Shown: positions 42,941-51,913, counted from the stretch's first letter. The stretch is 64,000 nt of DNA from Armatimonadota bacterium (GCA_031081715.1 JAVHMA010000003.1:95525-159524), one strand, 5' to 3'. A program made the numbers and translations. Notes: generated from the letters alone by a model not told the origin.

Positions 42941-44211
42941 GCGTCCGCCATCAGGCGGCGCCACTGTCGGTAGAGCGCGCGCTGCGGCGCCTCGTCGGTG
43001 GTGTGCCCCACCCACTCGCCGTCCTCGACCCGCTCGCGGTGCTGGCCGCGGTTGAGCAGGAGCCACTCCTGGCCCCGCGCGCGCACGCCGGTCTGCACCT
43101 CGGTGAAGATCTCAATGTCGTCGGGCGTCCCGAACCCGGCCGGACCGAAGAAGCGCTCGTGCCCGCGAAACCGGCCCTGGTTGATGGCCTCGGGGACGTC
43201 CTTCAGCGCGTACACGTAGAGCGCCACCTCGGTGCGGTCCACCGCCTTCGGCACGATCACGCGGAAGTGCGTCTCGAACAGGAACAGGTTCGGGAAGACG
43301 AAGATGTTCCGCCGGGCCGAGATCTGCATCAGCTCCTCGTCGGTGAAGCGCCGGCGCATCGCCGCGTCGTAGTCCGGATAGCGGTGCATCATGCGCGCGG
43401 TCCAGCTCGAGTTCGGGTTCAGGCTGCCCGGCCGCTCGAGCAGGCCGTGGCCCCCGGCCAGGCCGCGCGCCGACCCCGACTGCCGGTAGTGCTGGCTCTC
43501 CTCGACCGTGGCCTCCCTGGCCAGCGCGAGCACGCGTTGCCAGGAGAGGTGGACGTAGTTGCCGTGGTAGCCGTCGGTGCCGTTCTCCGCCTGGAGCTTC
43601 CAGTTGCCGGGGTACTCGTAACGGTGGGGCGGCAGCGACACCTCGACCGCCTCCGCGGGCGAGCGCCCGAGCCAGTACTCGATGTAGCGCCGCACCGGCG
43701 CGATGTGCTCCGCGAACGACGGCCCCTCGGGGGCCAGGCTCACGAACAGCAGGCCCCGGTAGTTCTCGAACCGCGGCACCGGCGTCAGCCCGTAGCGGCT
43801 CCGGTCGAAGTCGTCGGGGTAGCCGGTGCTCTGGGCCATGCCGATCAGATCGCCGTTGTTGGCGTAGACCCAGTTGTGGTAGCGGCAGCGGAAGAAGTTG
43901 GAGTGGCCGCGCTCCTGCCGGCAGACCACGGCGCCGCGGTGCCGGCAGCGGTTGTACAGCGCGTAGAGGCGACCGTCCTCGTGCCGGGTGACGATCAGCG
44001 GCTGCGTGCCGACCAGGACGGTCTTGTAGTCGCCGGGCGCCGGCACCTCGGACTCGTGGCCGACGTAGACCCAGGTGCGCTCGAAGATGGCCCGGAGCTC
44101 GGCGTCGAACAGGTCGGGGTCGGTGTAGACCGAGCCGTGGACGCGGAACTCGCGCGGGTCGTCCGCCACGAGCTCCGCGTAGCGCCGGAGCGTCTCTTCC
44201 CGTACCGCCAT
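42937..44211 (-). CDS. Rieske non-heme iron ring-hydroxylating dioxygenase alpha subunit
   Basis: A 424-residue catalytic subunit. The Rieske centre is Cys89, His91, Cys109 and His112 (NRCRHRG and FRCRYHNW). The mononuclear iron site has His216 and His221 (DGYHGNYVH), the bridging Asp213, and a probable carboxylate in GTPDDIEIF. The layout matches benzoate/anthranilate/salicylate-type oxygenases. No ferredoxin or reductase gene is adjacent, so electrons must come from a distant gene. The two cupin genes lie upstream in the same operon. Confidence 0.93.
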   Translation of the reverse strand: MAVREETLRRYAELVADDPREFRVHGSVYTDPDLFDAELRAIFERTWVYVGHESEVPAPGDYKTVLVGTQPLIVTRHEDGRLYALYNRCRHRGAVVCRQERGHSNFFRCRYHNWVYANNGDLIGMAQSTGYPDDFDRSRYGLTPVPRFENYRGLLFVSLAPEGPSFAEHIAPVRRYIEYWLGRSPAEAVEVSLPPHRYEYPGNWKLQAENGTDGYHGNYVHLSWQRVLALAREATVEESQHYRQSGSARGLAGGHGLLERPGSLNPNSSWTARMMHRYPDYDAAMRRRFTDEELMQISARRNIFVFPNLFLFETHFRVIVPKAVDRTEVALYVYALKDVPEAINQGRFRGHERFFGPAGFGTPDDIEIFTEVQTGVRARGQEWLLLNRGQHRERVEDGEWVGHTTDEAPQRALYRQWRRLMADA

Positions 44212-44232
44212 GCTTGCGCGCGCCTCCCCGGC

Positions 44233-44838
44233 CTAAGGCACCACCTGGAGCTCGAGGCTCCGCAGCAGCTCCCGCAGCGGGACGCCGGTCTGGTACTCGG
44301 GCGCCGCCTCGAGCTGCTCCAGGTTATTGAGCCCCGACCACTTGTAGACCCGGTTCGTGGCCGAGATGATGCGGGCCGGGCGCTCGGTGCTCGCGTTGTG
44401 GTGCTGGTGGATGGTGGCCGGCGGGATGTAGACGACGTCGCCAGCCTTCCAGTCGAACCGCGCGGGCTCGGCCGGGACGATCCACCGCCAGCCGCGCTCG
44501 TCCGCGTCCACCTCGCAGTCCCAGTGCAGATCGTAGCCCTCGCCCTCGGCGACGTAGAACGCCTCCTCGGCGAAGTGGCGGTGCCGCCCCGACCGGCTGC
44601 CGCGCGGGATGATCTGCATGTAGATGTCGATGGACTCGGCGAGCGTGTGCATCTGCTCGTTGACCATATGCTTGAGCAGGCCGTGCGGGGAGAGCTCCCA
44701 GGGCATCTCCTCGGGTTTGATGATCCGGCGGCGCCGCGCGCGGCGCGCGGGCTGCGCCGCCGCGTCGTCAAGCAGGCGCCGGAAGAAGTCGGCTTCGAGG
44801 GTCCCTCGCTGCCAGGCCGTGCGCTCGCCCCAGGCCAT
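44233..44838 (-). CDS. cupin-domain protein
   Basis: A 201-residue protein with one cupin core: SGRHRHFAEEAFYVAEGEGYDLHW (given as its two halves, His in GRHRHF and Glu in AEEAFY) and VVYIPPATIHQHHNAS, holding the usual metal-binding His residues. It lies 21 nt before the dioxygenase alpha gene and 10 nt after another cupin. It might be an oxygenase, an isomerase or a regulator-like sensor; function unknown. Confidence 0.72.
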   Translation of the reverse strand: MAWGERTAWQRGTLEADFFRRLLDDAAAQPARRARRRRIIKPEEMPWELSPHGLLKHMVNEQMHTLAESIDIYMQIIPRGSRSGRHRHFAEEAFYVAEGEGYDLHWDCEVDADERGWRWIVPAEPARFDWKAGDVVYIPPATIHQHHNASTERPARIISATNRVYKWSGLNNLEQLEAAPEYQTGVPLRELLRSLELQVVP

Positions 44839-44848
44839 CGGCCGCCTC

Positions 44849-45379
44849 CTACGTGTCCTCGCGCGGGACGAACCCGCGGCCGGTCGGGCTGGGCTCCTTG
44901 GGCCGCGGGATCACGGTTTTCTGGAAGAGCATGTTCATGAAGATGAACATGGGCTTGGTCTTCATCACCAATACCCGGGCCGGGCGCTCGACCGAGCGGT
45001 TGTTGTGCTGGTGGACCGTGTGGTTGGGGACGATGGCGACGTCCCCGGCCTCCCACTCGTGGCGGACGCCGTCATGGACCTCGTAGCCGGCGCCATCCAG
45101 GATGTAGAAGACCGCCTCGTTGACGTGGAAGTGCATCTGCGACTGCCCGCCCGGCGAGTACTCCTCGACGTGGATGTGGAGCGTCTGGCCCAGGCTGTCC
45201 TCCGGATGGAGGTAGTGCTTCGAGAACGCCTGCGGGCCGTCGATGAACGGCACCGCTTCCGCCCGCCGCACCCGCGGCATCGCGCGCAGGCGCCGCAGCT
45301 CCTCTTTCAGGTTGTAGGCGCCCTGGATGCCGCGGACGAAGACCCGGTCGGTCCGCTCGTGGAAGTGCTGGTGCGCCAC
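44849..45379 (-). CDS. cupin-domain protein, first gene of the dioxygenase operon
   Basis: A 176-residue single-cupin protein with QSQMHFHVNEAVFYILDGAGYEVH and VAIVPNHTVHQHNNRS as its two conserved motifs (shown in part). It resembles the downstream cupin, including the shared HQH-N-SxERPARV segment, so the pair probably arose by duplication. It starts at a GTG with a G-rich ribosome site, about 36 nt after the predicted transcription start. Confidence 0.72.
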   Translation of the reverse strand: MAHQHFHERTDRVFVRGIQGAYNLKEELRRLRAMPRVRRAEAVPFIDGPQAFSKHYLHPEDSLGQTLHIHVEEYSPGGQSQMHFHVNEAVFYILDGAGYEVHDGVRHEWEAGDVAIVPNHTVHQHNNRSVERPARVLVMKTKPMFIFMNMLFQKTVIPRPKEPSPTGRGFVPREDT

Positions 45380-45421
45380 GCCCCCGCCCCCCTCCGCGGT
45401 GCGGCGAAACGATTACCTAGG

Positions 45422-45430
45422 ATTATAGCA
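45422..45430 (-). promoter_or_regulatory. extended -10 promoter of the Rieske dioxygenase operon
   Basis: Read on the minus strand this is TGCTATAAT: a perfect TATAAT hexamer with the extended TGn. It stands out in the GC-rich context and lies about 45 nt upstream of the first cupin start. No good -35 was seen, as expected for an extended -10 promoter. Confidence 0.6.
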
Positions 45431-45537
45431 CTCCGGCGCGAGGGGCGGGAACGCCGGGAGGGAAGGCCCCGTGGGCCGCGAACGTACGCGCTCACGAGCG
45501 AGTGTACGCCACAACCCACCGTACGGGAGGGATGGCG

Positions 45538-46557
45538 ATGCGCGCGAGATGGGTGGTCGGGACCTTCGGCACGCTGCTCGTCGGTCTGCTCGCGATCAGC
45601 GGGCCGGCCGCCTTCGCCCAGGCCGACCTGGTCAACGCCGCCAGGCGCGAGGGGCGGGTCGTCGTCTATGGCTCGCTGGAGACCGACAACTTCGAGGTCA
45701 TCCAGAAGATCTTCGAGGGCCGGTACGGGATCAAGGTCGAGTACTGGCGCGCGGCGAGCAACCGCGTGCTGGACCGCACGCTCACCGAGACGCGGGCGGG
45801 CCGGCCGCAGTTCGACGTGGTGCTCACCAACCGCAGCCCGATGCTCATCCTCAAGCAGGCGGGCGCCTTCGGCCGGTACACCGCGCCGTCGTACGAGGCG
45901 TTCCCCGCGGCCACCCACGACCGCGACGGCGTGCTGTCCCCGTCCTACCGCGTGGTGGTCGTCGGCATCCTCTACAACACGCGCCAGGTGCGGGCCGAGG
46001 AGGCGCCGCGCGCAATGGCCGACCTGCTCGACGCGAAGTGGAAGGGCAAGGTCGTCATGCCCGACCCCACCCAGCACACCACGACGGCGGTCTGGCTGGC
46101 GAACCTGCCCAAGATCATGGGGCAGCAGGCGCGGCCGTTCATCGAGCGGCTCGCCGGGCAGGTCGGGCTCGCCGAGTCGTTCATCCCGGCGGCGCAGAAG
46201 GTCATCGCCGGCGAGTACCCGGTCGGGCTGAGCTACATCAAGTACGTGCACGTATTCGGCCAGACCGGCGCGCCGCTCGACTACGCCCGCGTGAACCCGG
46301 TGCTGGCCGAGGCGCACCACGTGGCGCTGGCCGCCCGCCCGATCAACCCGAACGCGGCCCGGCTCTTCATCGACACCATGACCTCGCGTGTCGGGCTGCT
46401 CGCGCTGGCCCGCGCGGGCGAGTTCGTCCTGGTCCCGGGCGTCTACCCGCCCATCCGGGACGCCGACAAGCTCCGCATCGTCATGATGGAGGACCTGGAC
46501 GACCAGGAGCTCAGGCGGTTCCACGACGAGGTGGGCCGGCTCTTCGTGAGGCGCTAG
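45538..46557 (+). CDS. iron(III)-type ABC transporter substrate-binding protein
   Basis: A 339-residue periplasmic binding protein with a signal peptide (WVVGTFGTLLVGLLAISG, cleavage near AFAQA). The mature part begins DLVNAARREGRVVVYGSLET, typical of the FbpA/AfuA and phosphonate-like extracellular binding family 1. The ATG at 45538 has GGGAGG 7 nt upstream; the ATG at 45532 is too close to it. The ligand may be ferric ion or a small organic compound; the conserved twin Tyr of FbpA was not confirmed. Confidence 0.85.
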   Translation: MRARWVVGTFGTLLVGLLAISGPAAFAQADLVNAARREGRVVVYGSLETDNFEVIQKIFEGRYGIKVEYWRAASNRVLDRTLTETRAGRPQFDVVLTNRSPMLILKQAGAFGRYTAPSYEAFPAATHDRDGVLSPSYRVVVVGILYNTRQVRAEEAPRAMADLLDAKWKGKVVMPDPTQHTTTAVWLANLPKIMGQQARPFIERLAGQVGLAESFIPAAQKVIAGEYPVGLSYIKYVHVFGQTGAPLDYARVNPVLAEAHHVALAARPINPNAARLFIDTMTSRVGLLALARAGEFVLVPGVYPPIRDADKLRIVMMEDLDDQELRRFHDEVGRLFVRR

Positions 46558-46564
46558 CGCGCCG

Positions 46565-48286
46565 GTGGCGTCGGTCGCGCCGCGGGTCCGGGCCGCGGCC
46601 TGGACCCTGTGGGGCGACCCGGTCGTCGTGCTGGCCGCGGCGGCCGCGGTCGTGCTGGGGTTTCTGGCGCTGTACCCCACGGTCATGCTCTTCGTGGGGA
46701 GCTTCAGCGACGCGCCGCTCGGCGTGGCGGGCCGGTTCACCCTCGCCAACTACGCGCAGGCCTACGCCGACCCGGCCACCTACCGGCTCATCGCCACCTC
46801 GGTGGTCTTCGCGGCCGGCGCCGCGGCACTCTCGGTGCTGCTGGCCGGCGTGCTGGCGTGGATCACGGTGCGCACGAACGCGCCCGGCCGCGCGCTGTTC
46901 GAGCTCGTGGCGCTGGCGCCTAACGTCCTGCCGCCGCTGCTGATCGCCACGTCGTGGGTGCTCTTGCTGAGCCCGCGCATCGGGCTGATCAACGTGGCCG
47001 TGCTGCGGCCTCTGGGGCTGCCGCCGCTGAACGTCTACTCGCTGGCGGGCATGATCTTCGTCGAGGGCCTCATTCTGGCGCCGCTGGCGTTCCTCATCAT
47101 CGCCAGCGCCCTGCGCTCGATGGACCCCGCGCTCGAGGAGTCGGCGCGCGTCTGTGGGTCGTCCACGCTCCAGACCGCGCGGCGGATCACCGCCCCGCTC
47201 GTGCTGCCGGCCCTGCTAGCCGCGGGCCTGCTCAACTTCGTCCGCGCGATCGAGAGCTTCGACACGCCGGCGATCATCGCGCTCCCGGCGCGGATCGAGG
47301 TGCTGACGACCAAGATCTTCCGTGAAGCCCTGGCGGCCTTCCCGCCCAACCACAACCTGGCGGCCACCTACGCGATGAGCCTGCTGGCGATCACCGTCTT
47401 CTTCGTCTACGTCTACCGCCGGCTCACCGGCCGCGGCGAGCGGTTCGCCACGATCACCGGCCGCGGCTACCGGCCGCAGATCATCGACCTCGGGCCCTGG
47501 CGCTACGCCGCCTCCGCCGTGGCGCTGCTCATCCTGAGCCTGATCGTGCTCCTCCCGCTCGGTGTCCTGGTGCTCACCTCGGTGCTGCCGTTCTACGAGG
47601 TGCCGTCGTGGGAGACGCTGCGACTGCTCACCGGCCGGCACTACCGCTTCCTGGCCGAGAGCAGCCGCGTGGCGCGCGCCCTCCAGGTGAGCGTCACGCT
47701 GGCGGTGCTCGGCGCGACGCTCGCGATGATTCTGACCTCGGTGGTGGCCTACCTCACGGTGCGCACGCGCGTGCCCGGGCGCGGCCTGCTCGAGGTGCTC
47801 GCCTTCATCCCGTGGGCCTTCCCGGGCACCGCGCTCGCCATCGGCCTGCTGTGGGGGTACGTGCGGCTCCCGGTCCCGATCTACGCGACCATCTGGATCT
47901 TGCTCATCGCCTACGTCACGCGCTTCCTGCCCTACGGCCTGCGCGCGATGACCAGCACGATGGTCCAGGTGCACGCCGAGCTGGAGGAGGCCTCACGGGT
48001 CTCGGGCGCCGGGCTGCTGCGCACCTTCCGACGCATCCTGCTGCCGCTGCTGCGGCCGGGCTTTGCGGCCGGCTGGGTGATTCTGGCCACGGTGTTCATG
48101 CGCGAGTTCAGCACCTCGCTGTTCCTCTATACGCCGCGCGCCGAGCCCGTGGGCCCGCTGCTCTACCACCTGTGGGTGGACGGCTACCCGGGCCGGATGG
48201 CGGCGCTGGGGGTCGTGATCAGCCTGGCGTCGGTGGCGCTGGTGGCGGCGGCCCGGCGGGCGACCCGGGCGCCATGGGGCGCGTAG
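46565..48286 (+). CDS. iron(III)-type ABC transporter permease, fused double domain
   Basis: A 573-residue permease with two BPD-transporter domains, each about six membrane segments, as in FbpB/SfuB. The EAA-type loops read EESARVCGSSTLQTARRI (first half) and EEASRVSGAGLLRTFRRI (second half). The start is a GTG 7 nt after the binding-protein stop. Its last 68 bases overlap the oppositely oriented ATPase gene. Confidence 0.9.
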   Translation: MASVAPRVRAAAWTLWGDPVVVLAAAAAVVLGFLALYPTVMLFVGSFSDAPLGVAGRFTLANYAQAYADPATYRLIATSVVFAAGAAALSVLLAGVLAWITVRTNAPGRALFELVALAPNVLPPLLIATSWVLLLSPRIGLINVAVLRPLGLPPLNVYSLAGMIFVEGLILAPLAFLIIASALRSMDPALEESARVCGSSTLQTARRITAPLVLPALLAAGLLNFVRAIESFDTPAIIALPARIEVLTTKIFREALAAFPPNHNLAATYAMSLLAITVFFVYVYRRLTGRGERFATITGRGYRPQIIDLGPWRYAASAVALLILSLIVLLPLGVLVLTSVLPFYEVPSWETLRLLTGRHYRFLAESSRVARALQVSVTLAVLGATLAMILTSVVAYLTVRTRVPGRGLLEVLAFIPWAFPGTALAIGLLWGYVRLPVPIYATIWILLIAYVTRFLPYGLRAMTSTMVQVHAELEEASRVSGAGLLRTFRRILLPLLRPGFAAGWVILATVFMREFSTSLFLYTPRAEPVGPLLYHLWVDGYPGRMAALGVVISLASVALVAAARRATRAPWGA

Positions 48287-49382
48287 CGGGTCCGGCGAGG
48301 TCCGGCAGCACGATGACCTGGTCAGGGTCCACGGCGACGTGCACGCGGTCGCCGGGCGCAAATCGCGGCGCGCCGTAGGCGAGCACGGTGAGGCCGTCCA
48401 TCCCCACGCGGTACTTCACCCGTCCGCCCTCGTAGAGCGCGGAGGCAACCGTCCCCTCGAAGACGCTCGCGGCGCCGGCCGGCCGGTCGGGGGTGAGCGT
48501 AACGTGCTCCGGCCGCGCGCCGGCCACCACCGGGGTGCCGTCGGGCACCGCGTGCGCGTCACGGCAGCGCAACGGCCCGGAGGGGGTCATGATCGTGAGC
48601 ATCCCGCCCTCTCGGCCGGCCACCGCGCCGCTGAGGAAGCTGATCTCGCCCAAAAACGCCGCGGTGAAGCGCGTGGTCGGCCGCGCGTAGAGGGCCTGGG
48701 GCGTGCCGACCTCGACGATGCGGCCTGCCTGCATCACCGCGATCACGTCGGAGAGGCTCAGCGCCTCGAGCTGGTCGTGCGTGACGTAGATCGTGGTGAT
48801 GCCGAGCCGGCGCTGGAGCCCGCGCAGGTCCTCGCGCACTTGCTCCCGCACCTTGGCATCCAGGTTGGAGAGTGGTTCGTCGAGCAGCAGCACCTCGGGC
48901 TCGTAGACCAGTGCACGCGCCAGCGCCACGCGCTGCTGCTGGCCGCCGCTGAGGTAGGGCGCCGGGCGGTCGGCCAGCGCGCCCAACCCGACCAGATCCA
49001 GCGCCGCGGCCACCCGCTCCTGGATGCGCCGGCGGGGCACCCCGCGGACGTCCATGGGGTAGGCCACGTTCTCGAAAACCGTGAGGTGCGGCCAGATGGC
49101 GTACGACTGGAAGACCATGCCGACGTTGCGCCCCTCCGGAGGCACGAAGACGCGTCGCGCGCGGCTGAAGACCACGCGGTCGCCGAAGAGGATCTCACCG
49201 TCGTCGGGTCGCTCGAGGCCGGCCACGCAGCGCAACGTGGTGGACTTGCCGCAGCCGCTGGGACCGAGCAGGGTGAGAATCTGCCCCTGGGGCGCCTCGA
49301 GCGAGACGCCGTCCGCGGCCCGGACGACCTGCCGGCCGACCCGGTGGATCTTCACCAGGCTGGTCATGCGGACCGACGGCAT
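48219..49382 (-). CDS. ABC transporter ATP-binding protein (FbpC/PotA type)
   Basis: A 387-residue ATPase: Walker A GPSGCGKST (about 39-47), signature LSGGQQQRVALARAL, Walker B VLLLDEPLSNLD, then a C-terminal TOBE/regulatory domain of about 130 residues with VVAGARPEHVTL. It should energise the permease at 46565 but is encoded convergently, its 3' end overlapping the permease by 68 bases. Start at the ATG at 49382; the ATG at 49367 is an alternative. Confidence 0.92.
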   Translation of the reverse strand: MPSVRMTSLVKIHRVGRQVVRAADGVSLEAPQGQILTLLGPSGCGKSTTLRCVAGLERPDDGEILFGDRVVFSRARRVFVPPEGRNVGMVFQSYAIWPHLTVFENVAYPMDVRGVPRRRIQERVAAALDLVGLGALADRPAPYLSGGQQQRVALARALVYEPEVLLLDEPLSNLDAKVREQVREDLRGLQRRLGITTIYVTHDQLEALSLSDVIAVMQAGRIVEVGTPQALYARPTTRFTAAFLGEISFLSGAVAGREGGMLTIMTPSGPLRCRDAHAVPDGTPVVAGARPEHVTLTPDRPAGAASVFEGTVASALYEGGRVKYRVGMDGLTVLAYGAPRFAPGDRVHVAVDPDQVIVLPDLAGPATRPMAPGSPAGPPPPAPPTPG

Positions 49383-49442
49383 GCCCCACCCCCGGTTCAG
49401 GATGCGCGAGGGCGGCGGAGGCCGTCAAGGGGCGCCGCGCGC

Positions 49443-50402
49443 CTAGTACCCCCGCGCCGGGTCCACGACGTTGCGCAGCGGTTCGCCCCGCAGGTAGCGG
49501 CCCAGATTCTCGCAGAACAGCGGTACCGCCAGGTCGGCGTAGTAGGGCGCGCTGCCCGCGGTGTGCGGGGTGATCAGGACGTTCTCCAGCGCCCACAGCG
49601 GGCTCTCTGACGGCAGCGGCTCCTGCTCGAAGACGTCCAGCGCCGCGCCCCGCAGCCGCCCGGTCGCCAGCGCCTCGGTGAGCGCGGCCTCGTCCACGAC
49701 CTCGCCCCGCCCCAGGTTGACGAGCACGGCATGGGGCTTCATCACCGCGAGCTGGGCCGCGCCGATCATCCGGCGGGTCTGCGGGGTGAGCGGCAGCGTG
49801 ACGACCACGTAGTCGGCCTCGCGCAGGCACGCCTCCAGCGCCTCCGGGCCGTAGACCCGCTCGACGTGCGGCACCGCGCCGGGCTCCCGTTTGAGCCCGA
49901 TCACCCGCATCCCGAACTGCGCGCAGCGCCGCGCGACGTCGGCGCCGATCGCGCCCAGCCCCAGGATCGCCACCGTGCGGCCGGCCAGCTGTCCTCCCAA
50001 CGCCGGGGGCCGGTGCCAGGTCCGGTGGAGGATCTGCTGGCGGTGCGCCACGTGCAGGTGGCGGGCGAACATGAGCATCGCGCCGAGCGCGTACTCGGCC
50101 AGCAGCGTCACGTGCGTGCCGCGGCTGTTGGTGACGGTCACCCCGCGCGCGGCGAGCTCTGCGAGCGGCAGCCGGTCCACCCCGGCGCCCGCGCAGTGGA
50201 CCCAGCGCAGGTGCGGGGCCTGCGCGAGGCGGTCGGCCGGGAGCTCCCACCCGAAGTAGACCTCGGCCTCGGGCAGCGCGGCCGCGACGGTGTCGAGCCG
50301 GGGCGCGGCGGTGAGCACGACCCGCGGGTCCACCGCGCGGATCGCCTCTTCCAGGGCGGGCGTCGTGCGCAGCACACAGACCACGTTCACGGGCGGCCTC
50401 AC
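49443..50402 (-). CDS. D-2-hydroxyacid dehydrogenase family protein
   Basis: A 319-residue NAD-dependent dehydrogenase. The Rossmann motif is VAILGLGAIGADVARRC (about 144-160); the catalytic set is Arg in LVNLGRGEVVDE, Glu in DVFEQEPLP and His in LITPHTAG. The start is a GTG. It lies 13 nt before... upstream of it on the same strand is chrA, and 60 nt separate it from the ATPase gene. The substrate could be a 2-keto acid from aromatic or sugar degradation. Confidence 0.9.
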   Translation of the reverse strand: MRPPVNVVCVLRTTPALEEAIRAVDPRVVLTAAPRLDTVAAALPEAEVYFGWELPADRLAQAPHLRWVHCAGAGVDRLPLAELAARGVTVTNSRGTHVTLLAEYALGAMLMFARHLHVAHRQQILHRTWHRPPALGGQLAGRTVAILGLGAIGADVARRCAQFGMRVIGLKREPGAVPHVERVYGPEALEACLREADYVVVTLPLTPQTRRMIGAAQLAVMKPHAVLVNLGRGEVVDEAALTEALATGRLRGAALDVFEQEPLPSESPLWALENVLITPHTAGSAPYYADLAVPLFCENLGRYLRGEPLRNVVDPARGY

Positions 50403-50415
50403 TCCTCTCGAGCGC

Positions 50416-51600
50416 TCAGGGCGCGGCGAACAGCCCGCCGGCCAGGGCGGCGACCAACACGATCAGCCACGACGGCTGACGCCACAGGACCAGCAGCCCG
50501 AACGCCACGAGCGCGATCGCGAAGTCGAGCGGCCCTGCGATCGCGCTCGTCCACACGGGATGGTACAGCGCCGCCAGCAGCAGCCCGACCACGGCGGCGT
50601 TGATGCCGCGCAGCGCGGCCCGGAAGCCCGGGCGGGCGCGGAGCTCGTTCCAGAACGGCAGCGCGCCAATTACCAGCAGGAACGACGGCAGGAAGATCGC
50701 CGCGAGCGCGACCGCGGCCCCGGGCAGTCCGCCCGGGCCGCCGGGCCCCACACGCATCACCGCGCCCAGGTAAGCCGCGAAGGTGAACAGCGGACCGGGC
50801 ACCGCCTGGGCCGCGCCGTAGCCGGCGACGAACCGGTCGGCACTGACCCAGCCGGGCGAGACGACCTCGGCCTGGAGCAGCGGCAGCACGACGTGCCCGC
50901 CGCCGAAAATCAGCGATCCCGCGCGAAAGAAGCTGTCGAAGACGGCGAGCGTGGGACTCGCGCTCACCTGCCGGAGGAACGGGAGCCCCACGAGCAGGGC
51001 GACCAGGATCACCCAGGCCACGAGCGCGCCGCGGCGTCCGACTGGCGCGACCATGGAACCTCTGGACAGAGCGGGCGCCGGCAACAGGCGCCACCCGACG
51101 AGGCCGGCGGCGACGATGATCGCGACCTGCGTGACCGCGGTGGGCCAGAGCAGCGCGGCCAGGGCGGCCAGCCCGGCGAGCGTCGCGCGCTCACGGTCCG
51201 GGGTCAGCGTGCGCGCCATGCCCACCACGGCCTGGGCGACGACGGCGACCGCCGCGATCTTCAGCCCGTGCAGCCAGCCGGCGCTGGCGACGCCCAGCGC
51301 CTCGACGCCGAAGGCGAAGGCCACGAGCAGCGCCGCCGACGGTAGCGTGAACCCCAGCCACGCGGCGAGCCCGCCGGCCAAGCCGGCCCGTGCCATGCCG
51401 ATCGCGATGCCGACCTGGCTACTCGCCGGCCCGGGGAGGAACTGGCAGAGCGCGACCAGGTCGGCGTAGGCGTCGTCGGCGATCCACCGCCGTCGCCGCA
51501 CGTACTCGTCGTGGAAGTAGCCCAGGTGCGCGACCGGACCGCCGAACGAGGTGAGGCCGAGCCGCGTGGCCACCGCGAGCACTTCGAGCGTCCGTCTCAT
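50416..51600 (-). CDS. chrA: chromate transporter family protein, fused two-domain form
   Basis: A 394-residue membrane protein with two homologous halves. The first contains LGLTSFGGPVAHLGYFHDEYV and ALCQFLPGPASSQVGIAIG; the second contains FFRAGSLIFGGGHVVLPLL and GYGAAQAVPGPLFTFAAYLG. These FGGP/FGGGH and PGP motifs are the CHR-family signature. It may export chromate or another oxyanion. The ATG at 51600 marks where similarity begins. It is divergent from the fluoride-riboswitch operon and is not itself under that switch. Confidence 0.9.
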   Translation of the reverse strand: MRRTLEVLAVATRLGLTSFGGPVAHLGYFHDEYVRRRRWIADDAYADLVALCQFLPGPASSQVGIAIGMARAGLAGGLAAWLGFTLPSAALLVAFAFGVEALGVASAGWLHGLKIAAVAVVAQAVVGMARTLTPDRERATLAGLAALAALLWPTAVTQVAIIVAAGLVGWRLLPAPALSRGSMVAPVGRRGALVAWVILVALLVGLPFLRQVSASPTLAVFDSFFRAGSLIFGGGHVVLPLLQAEVVSPGWVSADRFVAGYGAAQAVPGPLFTFAAYLGAVMRVGPGGPGGLPGAAVALAAIFLPSFLLVIGALPFWNELRARPGFRAALRGINAAVVGLLLAALYHPVWTSAIAGPLDFAIALVAFGLLVLWRQPSWLIVLVAALAGGLFAAP

Positions 51601-51754
51601 GGGGTTGGCTTGACGGTACTCCCCCGGCAGGGCCCTTCCTCCCCGCACCGCGGCGCGATGCGGTTTGGACGGGCTTGCGGCCGGGTAAAGCGTCTTGCGA
51701 GGAGGTGCCATTCCCTATCGTCAGGTCTGACCCCGTGCGGCGGGCCTGCCGTTG

Positions 51755-51763
51755 TGGTAGAGT
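51755..51763 (+). promoter_or_regulatory. candidate extended -10 promoter upstream of the fluoride riboswitch
   Basis: TGGTAGAGT fits TGnTAnAnT and would start transcription at about 51770, just before the riboswitch at 51777. The region 51601-51754 between chrA and this site holds no other feature that I can recognise. Confidence 0.45.
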
Positions 51764-51776
51764 ATTCGCAGCACGA

Positions 51777-51824
51777 GGCGATGAGGCTCGCCCCAACCGC
51801 CGCCACCGGCTGATAGCCTCTACC
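51777..51824 (+). promoter_or_regulatory. fluoride riboswitch (crcB motif)
   Basis: The conserved blocks of the fluoride aptamer occur in order: GGCGATGAGGC, CGCC, AAC-GCC, GGCTGAT and GCCTCTAC. Pairings fit the known fold: 51777-51780 with 51790-51793 (GGCG/CGCC); 51799-51802 with 51807-51810 (GCCG/CGGC); and the pseudoknot GAGGCT 51783-51788 with AGCCTC 51815-51820. The match to the Thermotoga petrophila aptamer is close. Fluoride with Mg should stabilise the pseudoknot and keep AGCCTC out of the overlapping terminator, switching on the antiporter operon. Confidence 0.93.
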
Positions 51825-51850
51825 CTGCGCGGGTGGAGGCGTTTTGTTTT
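51816..51850 (+). terminator. intrinsic terminator forming the riboswitch expression platform
   Basis: A 10-bp stem pairs GCCTCTACCC (51816-51825) with GGGTGGAGGC (51831-51840), one G-U pair included, closed by a 5-nt loop. GTTTTGTTTT follows at 51841-51850. The 5' arm reuses the last strand of the aptamer pseudoknot, so aptamer and terminator cannot form together. This is the classic transcription-attenuation layout. Confidence 0.92.
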
Positions 51851-51913
51851 GCCACGCGGTCCCCCGGCGCGGGCGTCCGGCGACGTCTGTCGCGTGACAG
51901 GAGGGATCGTGCG

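Noticed and set aside
50416..51600. chrA as part of the fluoride regulon
   Set aside because: It is transcribed divergently from the plus-strand riboswitch and has no aptamer in its own leader.
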